From NCBI GenBank assembly GCA_963422465.1, contig OY730174.1, forward strand, positions 3,126,914 through 3,190,913: 64,000 nucleotides of DNA, in the 5' to 3' direction. Shown here one piece after another: positions 22,272-33,582 of the stretch. Position 1 is the stretch's first letter. Each line of letters opens with the position of its first letter. A program made the position numbers and the translations under genes. This DNA comes from Lichina pygmaea (lineage: Eukaryota; Ascomycota; Lichinomycetes; Lichinales; Lichinaceae). The notes under the pieces were generated by a model. The model did not search any database and was not told the origin of the DNA. It saw only the letters and a program-made list of their open reading frames with translations.

Positions 22272-22996
22272 AGTGAAGACGAGGACGCGCGTTGTCTTGC
22301 TATTCGCATAGGAACGGTCGAAGGAGGCTATCGGAGGACTTTTTCTAGCCGGCGCATCTTCCATTTATCTATACATTTTTACTGCTAGATTCTTTTTACA
22401 CTGAATCCTATATGCGGCCTGCTGGATCAGCCAAGCCTGGATGGTTACTGCCTTGGACGTGTCAGCTGTGCCACCCGAACATGAGAGGCTTCCCACTTTC
22501 ACATCTCGGGATGAGGCTGTATGGCCGATTTACCCCCCGCCCTTTTGGGGGCCGTCTCTTGACTTCCCAAGATTGTTGCCATGACCACGATTCACGACGA
22601 CAGGGACAGACCATTGAGATTGGCGACCATTAGAACTGATGCCATAGGACTCGAAGAGCCTTGCCATTATGCCTGCAACTGATGGCTGAGATGGCCACAT
22701 GCCCAGTGTATGAAATTACCAGCGACCGAATCATGCCGCCCAAAGCCAACGATGTTCTGCCTAGCATGCTTTTCCCATCTATCATTGCCAAGAGCCCCCC
22801 TCCATGTAGGTCGACATGGATCATCGACCGTTGCAAGCCCCAAAAACTCTGAAGATTCTCCGTTGGATGAGCCAAGCTTATGAGCATATGCATACCTTTT
22901 TCGAACCGACCTCATCAAGCCGCTCGGTCCTCGAACGGAGCCCGGAAGCTCGCGTCTTCGCTGGAGCAGCGTCGCATGTCGCGGCACCAACGCGTC
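22272..22996. other. Convergent intergenic region
   Basis: It lies between the 3' ends of bS18m (plus) and the secreted-protein gene (minus). T-rich segments near 22360-22400 could be polyadenylation signals. No coding frame with bias was seen. Confidence 0.45.
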
Positions 22997-23953
22997 TCAA
23001 TTGTCCTCAGCGCCGACCTCCAGAGGCCCCTCTGGACCACCAAAGTAGAGTCGACGGTGCCTAGTTGGAGTCGCGGTCGACCACCCAGACGGAGTGTGGG
23101 AGAACGACGTCGTCTTTGGGGCCGTGGTGGACGCCGAGGGACCGGAGGTTGGCGCTGCTTCAGTCGTGGCGCCCGCGGCCAGCTCGGGGATGCTGGAGAC
23201 CGGCGAAGTCTGAACCGAAGGGGCCCCAAGCTGAGAAGCACCGACCGTCGGAGAGGCTTCTGTGTCGGCGAAGGATCCCGTTACTTCGGCACACAGGTAA
23301 GAGGATACCGCCTCGCCGTCGATGCCGTCCTGCTCGAGGGCCGTAGCATTCACGTTCGAGCAGAGAGCCGTGAAGTCGTCCTTACGAGTCAAGCTGTTGA
23401 TGTATACGTTGAAGGCCTCGATCTGAAGCTTCTCCTCGTCCGCGTTGATAGCTTGACTTCTGGTGAGCTCATCCACGCCGTCGAGTCGGTCGTGGATGTC
23501 CCGGTTGACGCGCCGAGGAGGCGGTGAATTATCGACCACCAACATTGTCGGGATTGGCCCGTCGTAACGATTCGTCACAGTCTCAGTCCCAATTCGCCCG
23601 CCGGCCAGCCAGCCTCTCAGAGCGGCCTGGATGAGGAGAGTCCTGAGCCATTGAGGAACATGATCAGCCCGAGCCACGAGTTTTCCGGTTGTCGGAGTCG
23701 GATTCCCTAAGGTTGACGGGTCAGCAGACATGCCTATGAGGGACGATGTTTTGAACGCACCGAACAATCTAACGGTGCCGTCGTCGACGGTGACGACTCC
23801 GTCACGAACTGTCGGAATATTGGCTTTCCCTGCAATGAGATTAGCAAGGTACAAACAGAGGATGTTGAAAGGCTACGGACCGTTGGCAGGGGCAGCGGAC
23901 ACGCCGGCACCCACGAGCACGGCAGTCAAGGCCGTCCACACACGGAACAGCAT
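22997..23953 (-). CDS. Secreted protein of unknown function
   Basis: Exons are 23953-23881, 23829-23761 and 23706-22997 (283 aa). Intron 1 is 51 bp (GTCCGT, CTAAT branch, GCAG). Intron 2 is 54 bp (GTGCGT, CTGAC branch, TTAG) and keeps frame when retained. Splicing intron 1 attaches a clear signal peptide, MLFRVWTALTAVLVGAGVSA, with cleavage likely after SAAPA. The mature protein has no domain I recognise. It has a charged middle (INADEEKLQIEAFNVYINS), two cysteines (ALCSNVNAT, YLCAEV), an N-glycosylation sequon NAT, and a Ser/Thr/Pro-rich tail resembling cell-wall protein stalks. There is no hydrophobic C-terminus for a GPI anchor. It may be extracellular or wall-associated; an effector role cannot be judged from sequence. 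Confidence 0.75.
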
Positions 23954-24787
23954 TTTTCTGGCTATCGAGGCTGATGCAACTTTTTTAGTGCTCTGGTTTC
24001 AACGTTGAAGCAAACGGGGCAAACAAAGGCAGAAAGAAAGACTCCAGCAGTACTTCGAACCGGACCTTACTGTTCAGAAAACATCTTACAGCTCCAGAAA
24101 TAGCTCGTCAAGCCACAAGTCATCCACGACATTCAGACCCTAGTCCGACCCCGATTCGTCTCTCTCCCACTCCCCTCTTAGAGTGGGAAAAACTGGGAAT
24201 CAAAAGATGCGCAAAACCAACTTTGCTCAACGACTTTACAAAGACACGCTACCATAGGGACCAGCCACGCCAGTGAAGAAGATACTCATTGAGAGTATTA
24301 GGAAGAAGTGAAGACGATATAGTGTTACAGACACAAAGACTTACTTCTTTACCGTCAAGACTAGTGACTACTTGGTGAGCTCTTGAGGCCTTGGAAGGCT
24401 TGAAATGGTCCGAGATAGCTTGGGAAGGGGAGACACGTTGTTGGGCTTGAGAGATGGGGGAGAGATGTATTAGGGACGGACAAAGAAGGAGGCACGGATG
24501 GTGGTTGAATGGAGAGGAGGACGAGAAAGAAAGGTCGATTGTCGGTGAAGATGGAACGGACCAGTGGGAGGGGGAGGGGATTTGCAGTACGTATCCCTCT
24601 CTACTCTGTACCTCCTCTCTGACACCCCGCTCACTGATCATACCCCCCATCCGCTTCCTCTCTTTCCTTTCCCGCAACATCGTGACGACTAAATTGAATA
24701 AAATAACGTCATGCCAGTCTCCCCTTCGTCCGCAAGCCGCTATAGTCCTGTTAGAATAAAAGGTTTTATATTTTGATCTGCTGTATA
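23954..24787. other. Intergenic left of the LINE segment
   Basis: Nothing was recognised. A long minus-strand open frame crosses 24249-25085, but its text is low complexity and it spans the candidate target-site duplication, so I do not call it a gene. The part next to 23953 should be the promoter of the secreted-protein gene. Confidence 0.4.
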
Positions 24788-24799
24788 TGTGAATCGGAT

Positions 24800-26674
24800 G
24801 GCCTGCAACGACTCGAACCTCCACGTGGTGCAGGCTGGGAACCTCGGGGCAGTCGATGGCGGGCGGCTTCCCAGGCTGCTCGTAGTCGCTGCACCGAGAG
24901 CTAATCGAGTCACCGGTCGAGCTGCTGGTGTTGCGGAGCGACGGGCCACCGGAGGTGTCGCGCAGGCACCCTGGACGCCCCCGTGAAACAGCTACAGCAG
25001 AACAGAGGACTGCGACCAAGCTTGGGAGATGAAAACCACCCGACAGACGACTACCGTGTACGCTACGGCCCGAAGCCAGCCCCACAGCTGGTGGATGTGA
25101 AGTCTAGGCGTCTGATAGGGCACCTCTGGAGTAGTCGAGAGGAGTTCTCGTCACGTCACCCTCCTAGCAGAGTCTCCAGCTAACGCGTGAGGATCTGCTA
25201 GGGGGGGAGTGGCCTTGGCACCGCGGCGTTGTTAATCGAACGGGGACCACCTGTTAAAGAAGGAGAGTGGTCGTACGAGGAGACGTCGCCGCTCCAGTGC
25301 CTAAGGGCCGTGTGATAGCCAAAGTGCTGGCTTGATGGTTTTGCCTAAGGCCTTGCCACGAAGTCTCTTCGTACAATCCACAATCTGGGGCCAGGGGACT
25401 GGGTTATCCAGTGGGCCAACAGGTGCAACCGGGGCCCCACAGGCGACAGCGGACCAAGGAGAACTCCTCCCTACTTGGTTAGTGGGCTGGAAAGGCGGCC
25501 CTGCAGGTGCTGGCACGGCCTGCAGGGTCCGTAAGGCCTGCGAGGCATGGTCGGCCTTCGTACGAGAGATCTGCGAAGGTAACGCGAAACAGTTAACAAC
25601 TGCGAGGCGTGGCATATAATGGCAGTGACGGAGGTAGGGCCTGGGCCTACTACGAGACTGTCTATATGGCCCGAGAGGACGGATGCGCATGCCGGTTCGT
25701 ACGGAGTGCAGGCTTAGGCTGCAAACAACGAGCTCAGGGAGCAAACTACAGTTGGAGCGTGGGCTCTGGGCTGGTGACCCAGCGCTCCGAAGCAGGATCC
25801 CAGGGGTGAGCACGTACGGCGGAGTGCAAGAGACCTCGAGACTGTGGGAAAGCGTGGTAGAGACCCTGTGGGAGGGTGCCAACTCTACACTATGTTCTGG
25901 CATAGTACGACTGTGGTCTCAAGCTTTTCTCCCAGATTACTTGCTTTGTCTCCTCTCTAAGAATCCCCCCAAGGTCTCTGTCTACTGTCACACCTAACTG
26001 GAAAGCAAGGTGGCTAGAACAACTAACAGCTAACCAAGACTACTCTAAGAAACAACTTCAAGAAGTGTTCCAGAGAGAGTGGGAAGGTAGATGGCAGGCA
26101 AACAAACAGAAGTGTTCTACAGTCTGGGAGCTCTTTTGCAGACCTCCTCAAAAGAAAAACCTCACAGTATTTAAAGACTTGAGAAAAGCTGAGTCTAGTC
26201 TCTACTTGCAGATTCTATCAGCAAGGATAGGACTAGCCAGCTTTCTTTTCAGAGCAAATGTTCCAGACTTACAATCCCCTCTATGCTCTTGTTGTTTTGG
26301 AGAAGAGACTGCACAACATATTACTTTCTTTTGTAATAAGTTTCTTGAGCAAAGACAGCAAACCACTTTTCTTTTCTATAATTTCTCTACTCTTCTTCAA
26401 GAACCTAAAGTTCTCAAACAATTCCTTCTCTGGTTTATGTCTTTGAAAAGACTAGACCAGTTCAACTTAGCACACCAACTCTTGTCAGCAACCACAACAT
26501 CTCTCTGATTCTTATTTTTCTCTAGACACTACATATTCCTTATGATATTCTCCTAGTCTTACCCAAGTCTCAGTTTTTATTCCTTCAAAGGTTTTCTGAG
26601 AAGACAAGCATGTATCTAGAAGTTCTGCATGGCTCACCAGCCAAATCAGAGTAAGAATAAAATAAAATAAAAAA
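24800..26674 (+). mobile_element. LINE (Tad-like) 3' part with candidate target-site duplication
   Basis: The clear part is 25985-26674. A frame at 26065-26508 reads as the end of a LINE ORF2, with SLYLQILSARIGLASFLFRA and a C-terminal CCHC-like knuckle (CSCCFGEETAQHITFFC). It is followed by a conserved 85-bp 3' end (26590-26674) finishing in AATAAAATAAAATAAAAA. The word TGTGAATCGGAT lies immediately after this tail (26675-26686) and also at 24788-24799, as a target-site duplication would. If so, the insert is 1.9 kb and strongly 5'-truncated and rearranged, because 24800-25980 shows no LINE coding sense. The AT-rich codon use differs from the host genes. The element cannot be autonomous. Confidence 0.65.
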
Positions 26675-26686
26675 TGTGAATCGGAT

Positions 26687-27857
26687 CCTACTGCCAGGCT
26701 AACAGAAGTAGCACAGCTACGTAACGTAGAAGGCATCGGCCTATCATCCAAAGGGGAGGAAGCTGAGTGCTCTTTGAAGCCCTCGAGAGCTCGAGACCTA
26801 CATTGGCCTAGCTATCTGACTATTGTAATCAGGTACTTTTCACGAAGTTTTTGGTGGAGGCTACCAGTCAAGACTCCGTCAAGGCTGCTCAGTGGGGTCA
26901 CGGCTTTGCGGGGCTTGCCCTAAAACCACGACAGCACTTTATCTCCCCGTCTTTTCGATTCTCTCCTCTCCACCTTCGCCTGATTCATTCCCCTTCTCAC
27001 TCCATGTACAAGTATTCCATGACTTCCTCACACCTTTTCATCTCTCACTATGTACTCGTACGTATCTTTAATCAATCCCAGTACGTACCGGTATGTATAT
27101 ACATATTGTACTGATGAAGCGCCCAGGAAATACCTGGGCGATCTGCACTAGAAACCCAATAATTATGGGTAAGTGGATTCGTTGTTCCTGTCAAGTAAGG
27201 AAACTAGCGGTATAGCCTCCTATGTCTCTGATTCCTTCTCCCTAGGTTATTAACTGTGGAACTAGTTCACTGGTCTGGCTGATAACTACCCGAGCTCCGA
27301 GCTCTGAGTCCTGTGCTGGCGACACGCTCTGGGCACGAGAATCAACTGTTTCACCACACAACTGAAACACCCACTACAATTAGAAAGACTGGGCTATCTA
27401 TCAGTCTTCCTTTGTGAGTAGTATGTTGGGACTGTACTCTGTACTGTATATATGAAAACACAAACACTAAACTTACCCGACTCTTGTCAGATACCTTCCA
27501 CAACAGACGACCAAGAGTGCTGGAGCTACAACACAATGGCCTGCTCTGAGAGGGGAGAAGATGATTATCATTGATGCCCTCTTGGACCTGTAACCCCTTA
27601 TCCAGCTGACTAACACTACTGACTAAGCCAGGCTCAGCTCTGCACCCACAACAAAGAGATATAATAGACCTGTCTTCTCTGTAGTCGAAAATCCGTCTTC
27701 CCTGCAGCCACTGTGCTCAGCACAGTACAGTCTGAGGGGTGGTGATTAAGTGCCTCCAGAAGAAAGTTCTTCCTAACTCTGAGTGGACACGGAAAGATTG
27801 CAGGATTCTTACTGAACTACTTCCATACATCTGTTGGAGACTAGAAGCTATTTTATG
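26687..27857. other. Gene-free stretch between LINE pieces
   Basis: No coding frame was recognised. A strong 8-bp hairpin (CGCCCAGG, AAATA, CCTGGGCG) lies at 27120-27140 directly after CTGATGA. The rest is unremarkable AT-balanced sequence, likely old repeat DNA. Confidence 0.4.
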
Positions 27858-27882
27858 TATTTTTTATTTTATTCTTACACTG
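27858..27882 (-). mobile_element. Bare LINE 3' tail in reverse orientation
   Basis: Read on the minus strand this is CAGTGTAAGAATAAAATAAA plus a few more A/T bases. It is the same terminal word as in the LINE ends at 26674 and 28877 (CAGAGTAAGAATAAAATAAA). Only about 25 bp remain, as from an extremely 5'-truncated insertion. It abuts the start of the GC-rich LINE piece. Confidence 0.5.
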
Positions 27883-27888
27883 ATAGTA

Positions 27889-28788
27889 ACCCCGGAGGCG
27901 GAGACAACTGGAAGCCCAGCAAGATGCCGTACCGGTCGGCCCTCCGGCTACACGCCGGCCTCTCGAAGGCGCAGAGCAGTATTCTGACACAGGTCCGCAC
28001 AGGCAAGATTGGACTGGCGGCATTCCTCTGCAAACGACGGGTGCCTGGCTTCCCCACACCGGCGTGCAGCTGTGGAGCGCCGTGGGAGACAGTCAAACAC
28101 GTGGTTCTAGACTGCCCACGCCTTCTCCGAGTGCGGCGAAGCCTGTATCTAGCAGCCGCCACCACTGACTACCAGGCTCTGACATCCCGACCACGGCCCG
28201 CCGCCGCCCTCACAACGTGGATCCTCCGACAAGGCATTCTCCCCCAGTTCTCCTGGGCTCAGGAGCAGCTGGAAGCTGGCTGCTAGCCAGCCACCCCCCC
28301 ATGTTCTACAGCATCTCGACCAAAAACTCTTCCCAGTACAACTACGTTCAAGGACCACTACTTTTGACAATCGCCGCATTTTGTCATAAGTTCTGGAAAC
28401 CAGCCGAGTTCCACTCTGAAACCACCAAAACCTTAAAAACCCACCACTTTCGAAAACTCGACGTGTTTGTCAAAAGTTGTGATGCCAGACTCCATGATCT
28501 TTAACTTCAACAAGCAACAGACTACCAACAACAAGAGAGAGGGAGGCCAGTGGCCTTCTGAAGAACTGGGGACAGGCCCCAATTACCTAGGAACACTCAG
28601 TCTTGGGGTGTGGTCCCAGGATTGAGCAAGTACTCCCAGTTCAAGAGGAAGAGTGAGAGTGTCGCGCGGTGCCGTACGGAGTAGGCTAAAGCGGAACTGA
28701 GCCAAAAGACTAATATGTCTGGGCTTAGTGCCCGACATAGTCAGGATCTAACTGACTAAGCGCCCGGTCGGGCAACTAGCTCCTGACA
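27889..28788 (+). mobile_element. Second LINE (Tad1-like), ORF2 C-terminus and 3' flank
   Basis: The frame to 28286 encodes the typical end of fungal Tad-like ORF2: LRLHAGLSKAQSSILTQVRT, GKIGLAAFLCKRRVPGFPTP and the knuckle CSCGAPWETVKHVVLDC, then ILRQGILPQFSWAQEQLE and a stop. Codons are GC-rich, unlike the AT-rich LINE at 26065, so these are different subfamilies or differently mutated copies. The following 500 bp are probably its 3' untranslated region. Reverse transcriptase and endonuclease parts are absent, so it is a 5'-truncated dead copy. Confidence 0.8.
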
Positions 28789-28877
28789 GGTTTTCTGAGA
28801 AAACAAGCATATATCTAGAAGTTCTGCATGGCTCACCAGCCAAATCAGAGTAAGAATAAAATAAAATAAAAATAAAA
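28789..28877 (+). mobile_element. LINE 3' end only (second copy of the 85-bp terminus)
   Basis: It is nearly identical to 26590-26674: GGTTTTCTGAGAA, then ACAAGCA, TATCTAGAAGTTCTGCATGG, CTCACCAGCCAAATCAGAG and an AATAAAATAAAATAAAA tail, with about two substitutions. The high identity implies recent activity of this subfamily relative to the rest of the cluster. Confidence 0.85.
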
Positions 28878-29026
28878 CAGTGGGTACAGTAGAAGTGTTA
28901 TTTTGGTTGGTCTTGTGAGATTTTACTGTAACTACTGTACATACATAGACATATAGTAGATATACAGTAGTGGTACAGTAGAGATACAAGGGTATGTGCT
29001 TTGTAGGCTAGTGAACAAGATGACAG

Positions 29027-29094
29027 AGTGCCCAGTACGATAAAGTGCCTAGTGCAATGCAGCGCCCAGTAAGATACAGCGCCCAGGACAATGC
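29027..29094. repeat. 17-bp tandem repeat, four units
   Basis: Four consecutive 17-bp units have consensus AGYGCCCAGKA followed by a variable RATRM-like end. The word AGCGCCCAGGA also occurs in the hairpin at 27119. It is possibly a remnant of a repeat-element terminus. Confidence 0.8.
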
Positions 29095-30023
29095 AGTGAG
29101 AGCGCTGGTACAGTACGTAGTCCGCGCTGATGTGATAGACCTGTCTGTGTACGTACTACGATCGTTGACTTACTAGCATCTTTGATTGATTGATTGATTG
29201 ACTGATTGATGAAAGCAACAATGAGCCATGAGTTGTACTCTCCTTGCCTCCCTCCGCCTGAATAACTGTACGGGACGCTACGCTACGCTACGCCCCAGCC
29301 ATGCCCATGCTGATGCCCATACCAAGAAAGAAACTGGGAAGACTGCACCGAAAGCAACCAAGCAACCAAGCAACCAAGGAACCAAGCAAGGAAAGCCAAA
29401 AAAACCCCACTGTTGCCCGCTTGCTCCAGACCTCAGTCGCAAAGATCCCCCTTCCAAAAAACCCCCCTTACTCCGTTATCATCGGGATATCAAGGTAGGG
29501 TAAGGTGAGCAAAAGTAAGGTAAGCAAAGAGGGATAGAGGCACGAGAAGAAGGGAGGGAAGAAGGTGGTAGTGCTGATGGGGAAGAGATAGAGATGAGGG
29601 GGAAGAGAGAAAGAGCAGAGGCACAACTCCCGCTAGAGAGATTCTGTGTTTGGTTGTTTGATGAGGGAGAGGCGGAGAAGAAGACAGGCGGGAAGGAGGG
29701 GGAGAAAGAAGAAGAGGAGGAAGAAGAACCTGTGAAGCTCGGGGACGAAGAAGCACAAATCTTTTTGTTGTAGCCCGGCGTGAATATCTGCAAAGAAAGA
29801 ACATCCCCGCCGCCACCGCCGCCACATCACCACATCATCACATCTAGAGGATGGATCTCCTGTAGCAGTAGTAGTAGTAGTAGCAAGACATGGCGAGGAA
29901 GAGCGGAAAGAAGACCAAGGAGAACAAGGACAGAAGGTACAAAAGTACAAAAAGTACAAGAACAAGAACAAGATGATGAAGCAGACGAAGAGGAACAACT
30001 AGGTGAAGAAGACAAGAAAGACG
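29095..30023. other. Simple-sequence-rich intergenic region, 3' side of wee1
   Basis: It contains a (GATT)n-like run at 29181-29210, AACCAAGC repeats near 29358-29390 and a GAAGRA purine-rich stretch at 29500-30000. No gene is supported. The right end is the 3' flank of the minus-strand kinase gene. Confidence 0.5.
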
Positions 30024-33000
30024 TCAGACGTCTGTCATGATGGCATCTCCGATGAGAACGTCGTCCGCCGGACCCCAATTCCCTTCAAAGACGGTCGCGC
30101 CCGCCCGACGGCGTATCTCGGCCCACTTGACCCCGGTCGTGTCGAGGAGTTGGCTGACGACCGGTCGATCGAGCGGGTCCGGAGAGATCATCCAGCGGAC
30201 GAGGTGGTCGAGTGCCTCTTCGTTGTGCGGGTCGACCATGAACGTGGGCGGCTCGCGGAGTTCGCCGTCGCGGTAGAGCGGGAAATGGTGGCTGGGCTTG
30301 GAGCCACCCGGCCGCTTCTGAGACGCCGCCGACGACGAAGCCGAACACCGGTTGCCGAACAGGCCCCGAGCGACGACCGGGGTGCTCTTGCCGTCGTGGT
30401 GGATCGAGCTCGCGCTGGGCGAGACGGGGTTGCCGCTCGAGTCCCGCCGCGTGTGGCTGGCGGAGCTCCAGGTCAGGCTGGGCACGTCGCTCATGTCTCC
30501 GGCCCGCAGCTTCTGCCACGACGGCCCGTTCTCGGGAAGCTCGACGTTGCCGGCGATCTCGAGCATGATGAGGCCCAGGGCGAAGATATCGGCCGGCTTG
30601 TCGTACTGTCCCATGAGGATCTCCGGTCCGATGTATTCGCGGTCCCCTTCGCCCTCGATGCCGGCCTCGGCAGGCCACTCGGTGGCCATGCCGAAATCGG
30701 CAATCTTGAGGACGCCCTCGAACGTGATCAGAACGTTGGCTGGCTTCAGGTCGAGATGGATGAACCCGCTGTCGTGCACGTGCTTGATTCCCTGTGAAAG
30801 TCCAGCTCAGCACAACCGTTCGCCCGAACGGATTGACGGATCGGGCATTCGTGGGCGGGGACGTTGGGAGACGCACCTGACAGAGCTCGAGCATGATCTT
30901 CCAGATTCTGAAATCGTCCAGTCGCGCCTTTCGCCCAACCTGCGCGAGAAACAGGTCCATGCTCCCTTCCTCGCAGAACTCGGTCTGGATGTACAGGTGG
31001 CCACGCTCCTCCCAGTCGTCCACGAGATGAACGACGTGATCGGAACGCCCGAGGGTCCGGAGGATCCTGACCTCCTGCAGCTTCCGGTTGCGGTCCCGAC
31101 GGCCCAGGTACGGACGCCGTGACTTCTTCACCGCGTACACCTGCTCGGGAAGCGGACAGGAGCTCCCCTGCGAGCCGAAAGGAAAGAACGATGCGATGCT
31201 CGAGGGCTGCGACTGGTTGGGCCTGGCGACCCGGGCCGCCCGATACACCTGCGAGAACTCTCCGGTCCCGATCAGCTCGACCTTGTCGAACCGCGCCTTC
31301 AGGCTCGCGTCGATGTCGTTCATCGCGAAGACGCAGCTGGAGTTGAAGCCATGGATCCGTTCGATCGACGGCGGCTGACCCTCCCGCATCGCCGTCGGCG
31401 TGGCCGGAAGGAAGCTCGAGCTGCTGCTGCTGCTTGGCCGGTTGTCTTCGCGCTGGACCATCTGTGCGTTGTCGTGTCCGGATATGGAGAGGCCGCTGGG
31501 ATCGGGTGGCAGGACGCTCTCCTGGGGCGTGCGAGGGCTCCCGCGGCCGGAAAACCCACGTCGCTCGGAATCGTGTGCTGAGAGGTCATGTCAGCCGGAC
31601 CGAACTGGACGTGGACGGAGAAGCCGGGGAAGAGTATTGTGGCTTGCGACATGGGGGCGCTTACATGGTCGCATCTCGCGAGACGATCCGGGCCCTGGCC
31701 CTGGGCCGAGGCCGAGGGACGAAGCATCGGAATCTCCAGCGTCGTCGTTGGTCCCGAAGATCGCGACGTCCACCGCACCCTGCGATCGAGGCGTCACTCG
31801 CGGACTGAGACCGGGCTTCGTCGGTGTCGGGGGCAGCTCGAAGTCGCCCGGCTGGCTGTCGATCGGCGAACGCGACTGGTCGTCGCCGTCGCTGCTCATG
31901 AAGCTCGCACTTCGAGAGAGCCGTTGCGGGTTGAGCTTGGCACCGAAGATGCCGACGCCGGTACCGGCACGGAGACGCGGGCGATAGACGGAAAGCGGGG
32001 TGGACGGAGAGCCAAAGTCGTGCGAGGCGGGTGGCGCGATGACGTTGGTGGTGGTGGTGGCCCGACGGTTGGCCGGCGGAAGAGGACCGGCCTGGAAGGA
32101 GAAGGTGGGCTTCTTGCAGGGCGTGTCCGGCATGACGGCGCGCTGTCCGGCGCCGGTGACCGGACGAGTCTGGTCGCGGTTGCGCTTCGAGATCAGGCCG
32201 GTGGACATGAACGCCGCCGGCAGCGGCTTGATCAGGCGGTAGTTCGGCGGCGTGGCGTAGGCCAAGTCGGCCGAGGGGTCCTGACCGGTCGCCTCCGGCC
32301 GTGGAGGGCCACGCCGGGTCGGCCGAAGGGCACCGAGCGGCAACGACCTGGCAAAGCCATGCACCTGATGCGACAGCTGGTCCGGACGGCCTAGCGCACA
32401 CGTCGGCGAATCCTCAGCGACGCTCGAGCTCGAGGACGACTGCGAGATGGCCTGGGACAGGGGATGCCGCTGCGACGCGCCGTGTCGAGCTGGGCCAACG
32501 ACGCCGGCGCCGGTCACGCCGGGCATGAGGTGAGCCGAGGCGCTGGGAAGAGGAGCGGCGGCGGCGAAGGGGCTGTCGCGAGGCATTGGCTGAAGGAAGT
32601 TGTCGAGCGACACGCGATGGGGCTTGGGCTTCGATTGAAAGGCCGTCGCGTGAGCGGCCCGCTCCAAGGCCAGATCTGGGTTCGGCTTCGCCAGGGCGTA
32701 CGTCGGCCGTTCCTGGTGGCGTTGCTGCAAGGTCGATCGCCGCAAAGACGACGCTCGTCTCGGCAGCGGCGCAGCGGGCGACGGTGGATGATCGTCACCC
32801 GGATGGACGGACGACGTGACGACGGTGGCGGCAGAACCTTCTCGCTGCTCGGCGGCCGGCTCGGCGGCGATTGCGGCGGCCATGGCCTGTTCGAAGATGT
32901 TGAAGTCCGGCCCGAAGACGGCGGCGTGCAGACTCCTGCGCTTGGCAACGGGGCTGCCCACGGACGCGCGGTCGAGGTTGACGACGCTCTCGGTTCGCTT

Positions 33001-33582
33001 CAGCGGGCTCGACGTTATCGGCAGCGCCCTGGCCGGGATGGGCAGCTCTGGCGTCGGGGCGGCGGACCTGTCGTCGACGGCGTGCATCGTCTCGGCCCTG
33101 GATTCCACGTCCACGCCTAGGCCATCAAGGGGACTCAAACTCCGGGTCTCTCTCTTGCCGGGACGACCCCTCGTCGGCGCGGGCGACGCTGGAGCGGCGT
33201 TGCCGTGATCTCTCGACATCAAGAGCGGTCGTCGAGCCGGGGCCGCCGGGGACGTCCTCGACCGCATCGAATACGTCTTGCGTACCGACGTCCTATTCGA
33301 CCTCGCGCCCGGCTGAAGCGAGACGGCCAGCGGGGATGATGGCTGTGGTGAGACGCTGCCCATTCGCGGCGACGCTGGAGCGAGGTCCGCAGGTGACCGA
33401 CGCGACGGAGAGGGCGAAGGAGACTTGGAGGGCACGAGGCGGAAGCTTGGCGGTTTCGAAGGCGACCTGGACAGCGAGCGGCGCAGCGACCGGATCGCCG
33501 ATGTCGGGTCGGGGTGAGTCGGTGAATGAATATGTAGCAAGCCACAGCCGCCGAGCCGAGGCGACTCGATGGATGGGACCAT
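30024..33582 (-). CDS. wee1: Wee1-type mitotic inhibitor kinase
   Basis: Exons are 33582-31665, 31577-30877 and 30791-30024 (1128 aa). The introns are 87 bp (GTAAGC, CTGAC branch) and 85 bp (GTGCGT, CACAG). Wee1 phosphorylates the inhibitory tyrosine of Cdk1 and delays mitosis. About 730 N-terminal residues are Ser/Pro-rich with many SP/TP sites (SRSPSKPP, PDTPCKKPTFSF, FLPATPTAMREG), fitting regulation by phosphorylation. The kinase domain starts near 739: glycine loop GTGEFSQV, VYAVKK lysine near 790, catalytic loop HLDLKPAN (885-892), DFG (905-907), and the Wee1-specific EGDREYIGPEIL. HLD instead of HRD and a Glu-Gly rather than an APE-type activation segment are usual for this family. An insert of about 90 residues (Ser-rich) splits the C-lobe. 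The first ATG was chosen; an earlier exon cannot be excluded. Confidence 0.93.

Noticed and set aside
24800-24860. B-box-like GGTTCGAGTC on the minus strand suggesting a tRNA or SINE
   Set aside because: The flanking bases do not form a T stem and there is no A box at the right distance.
24249-25085. 278-residue minus-strand frame that looks weakly secreted and cysteine-containing
   Set aside because: It crosses the candidate LINE target-site duplication, its C-terminal half is low-complexity UTR-like text, and no clean signal peptide or splice support was found.
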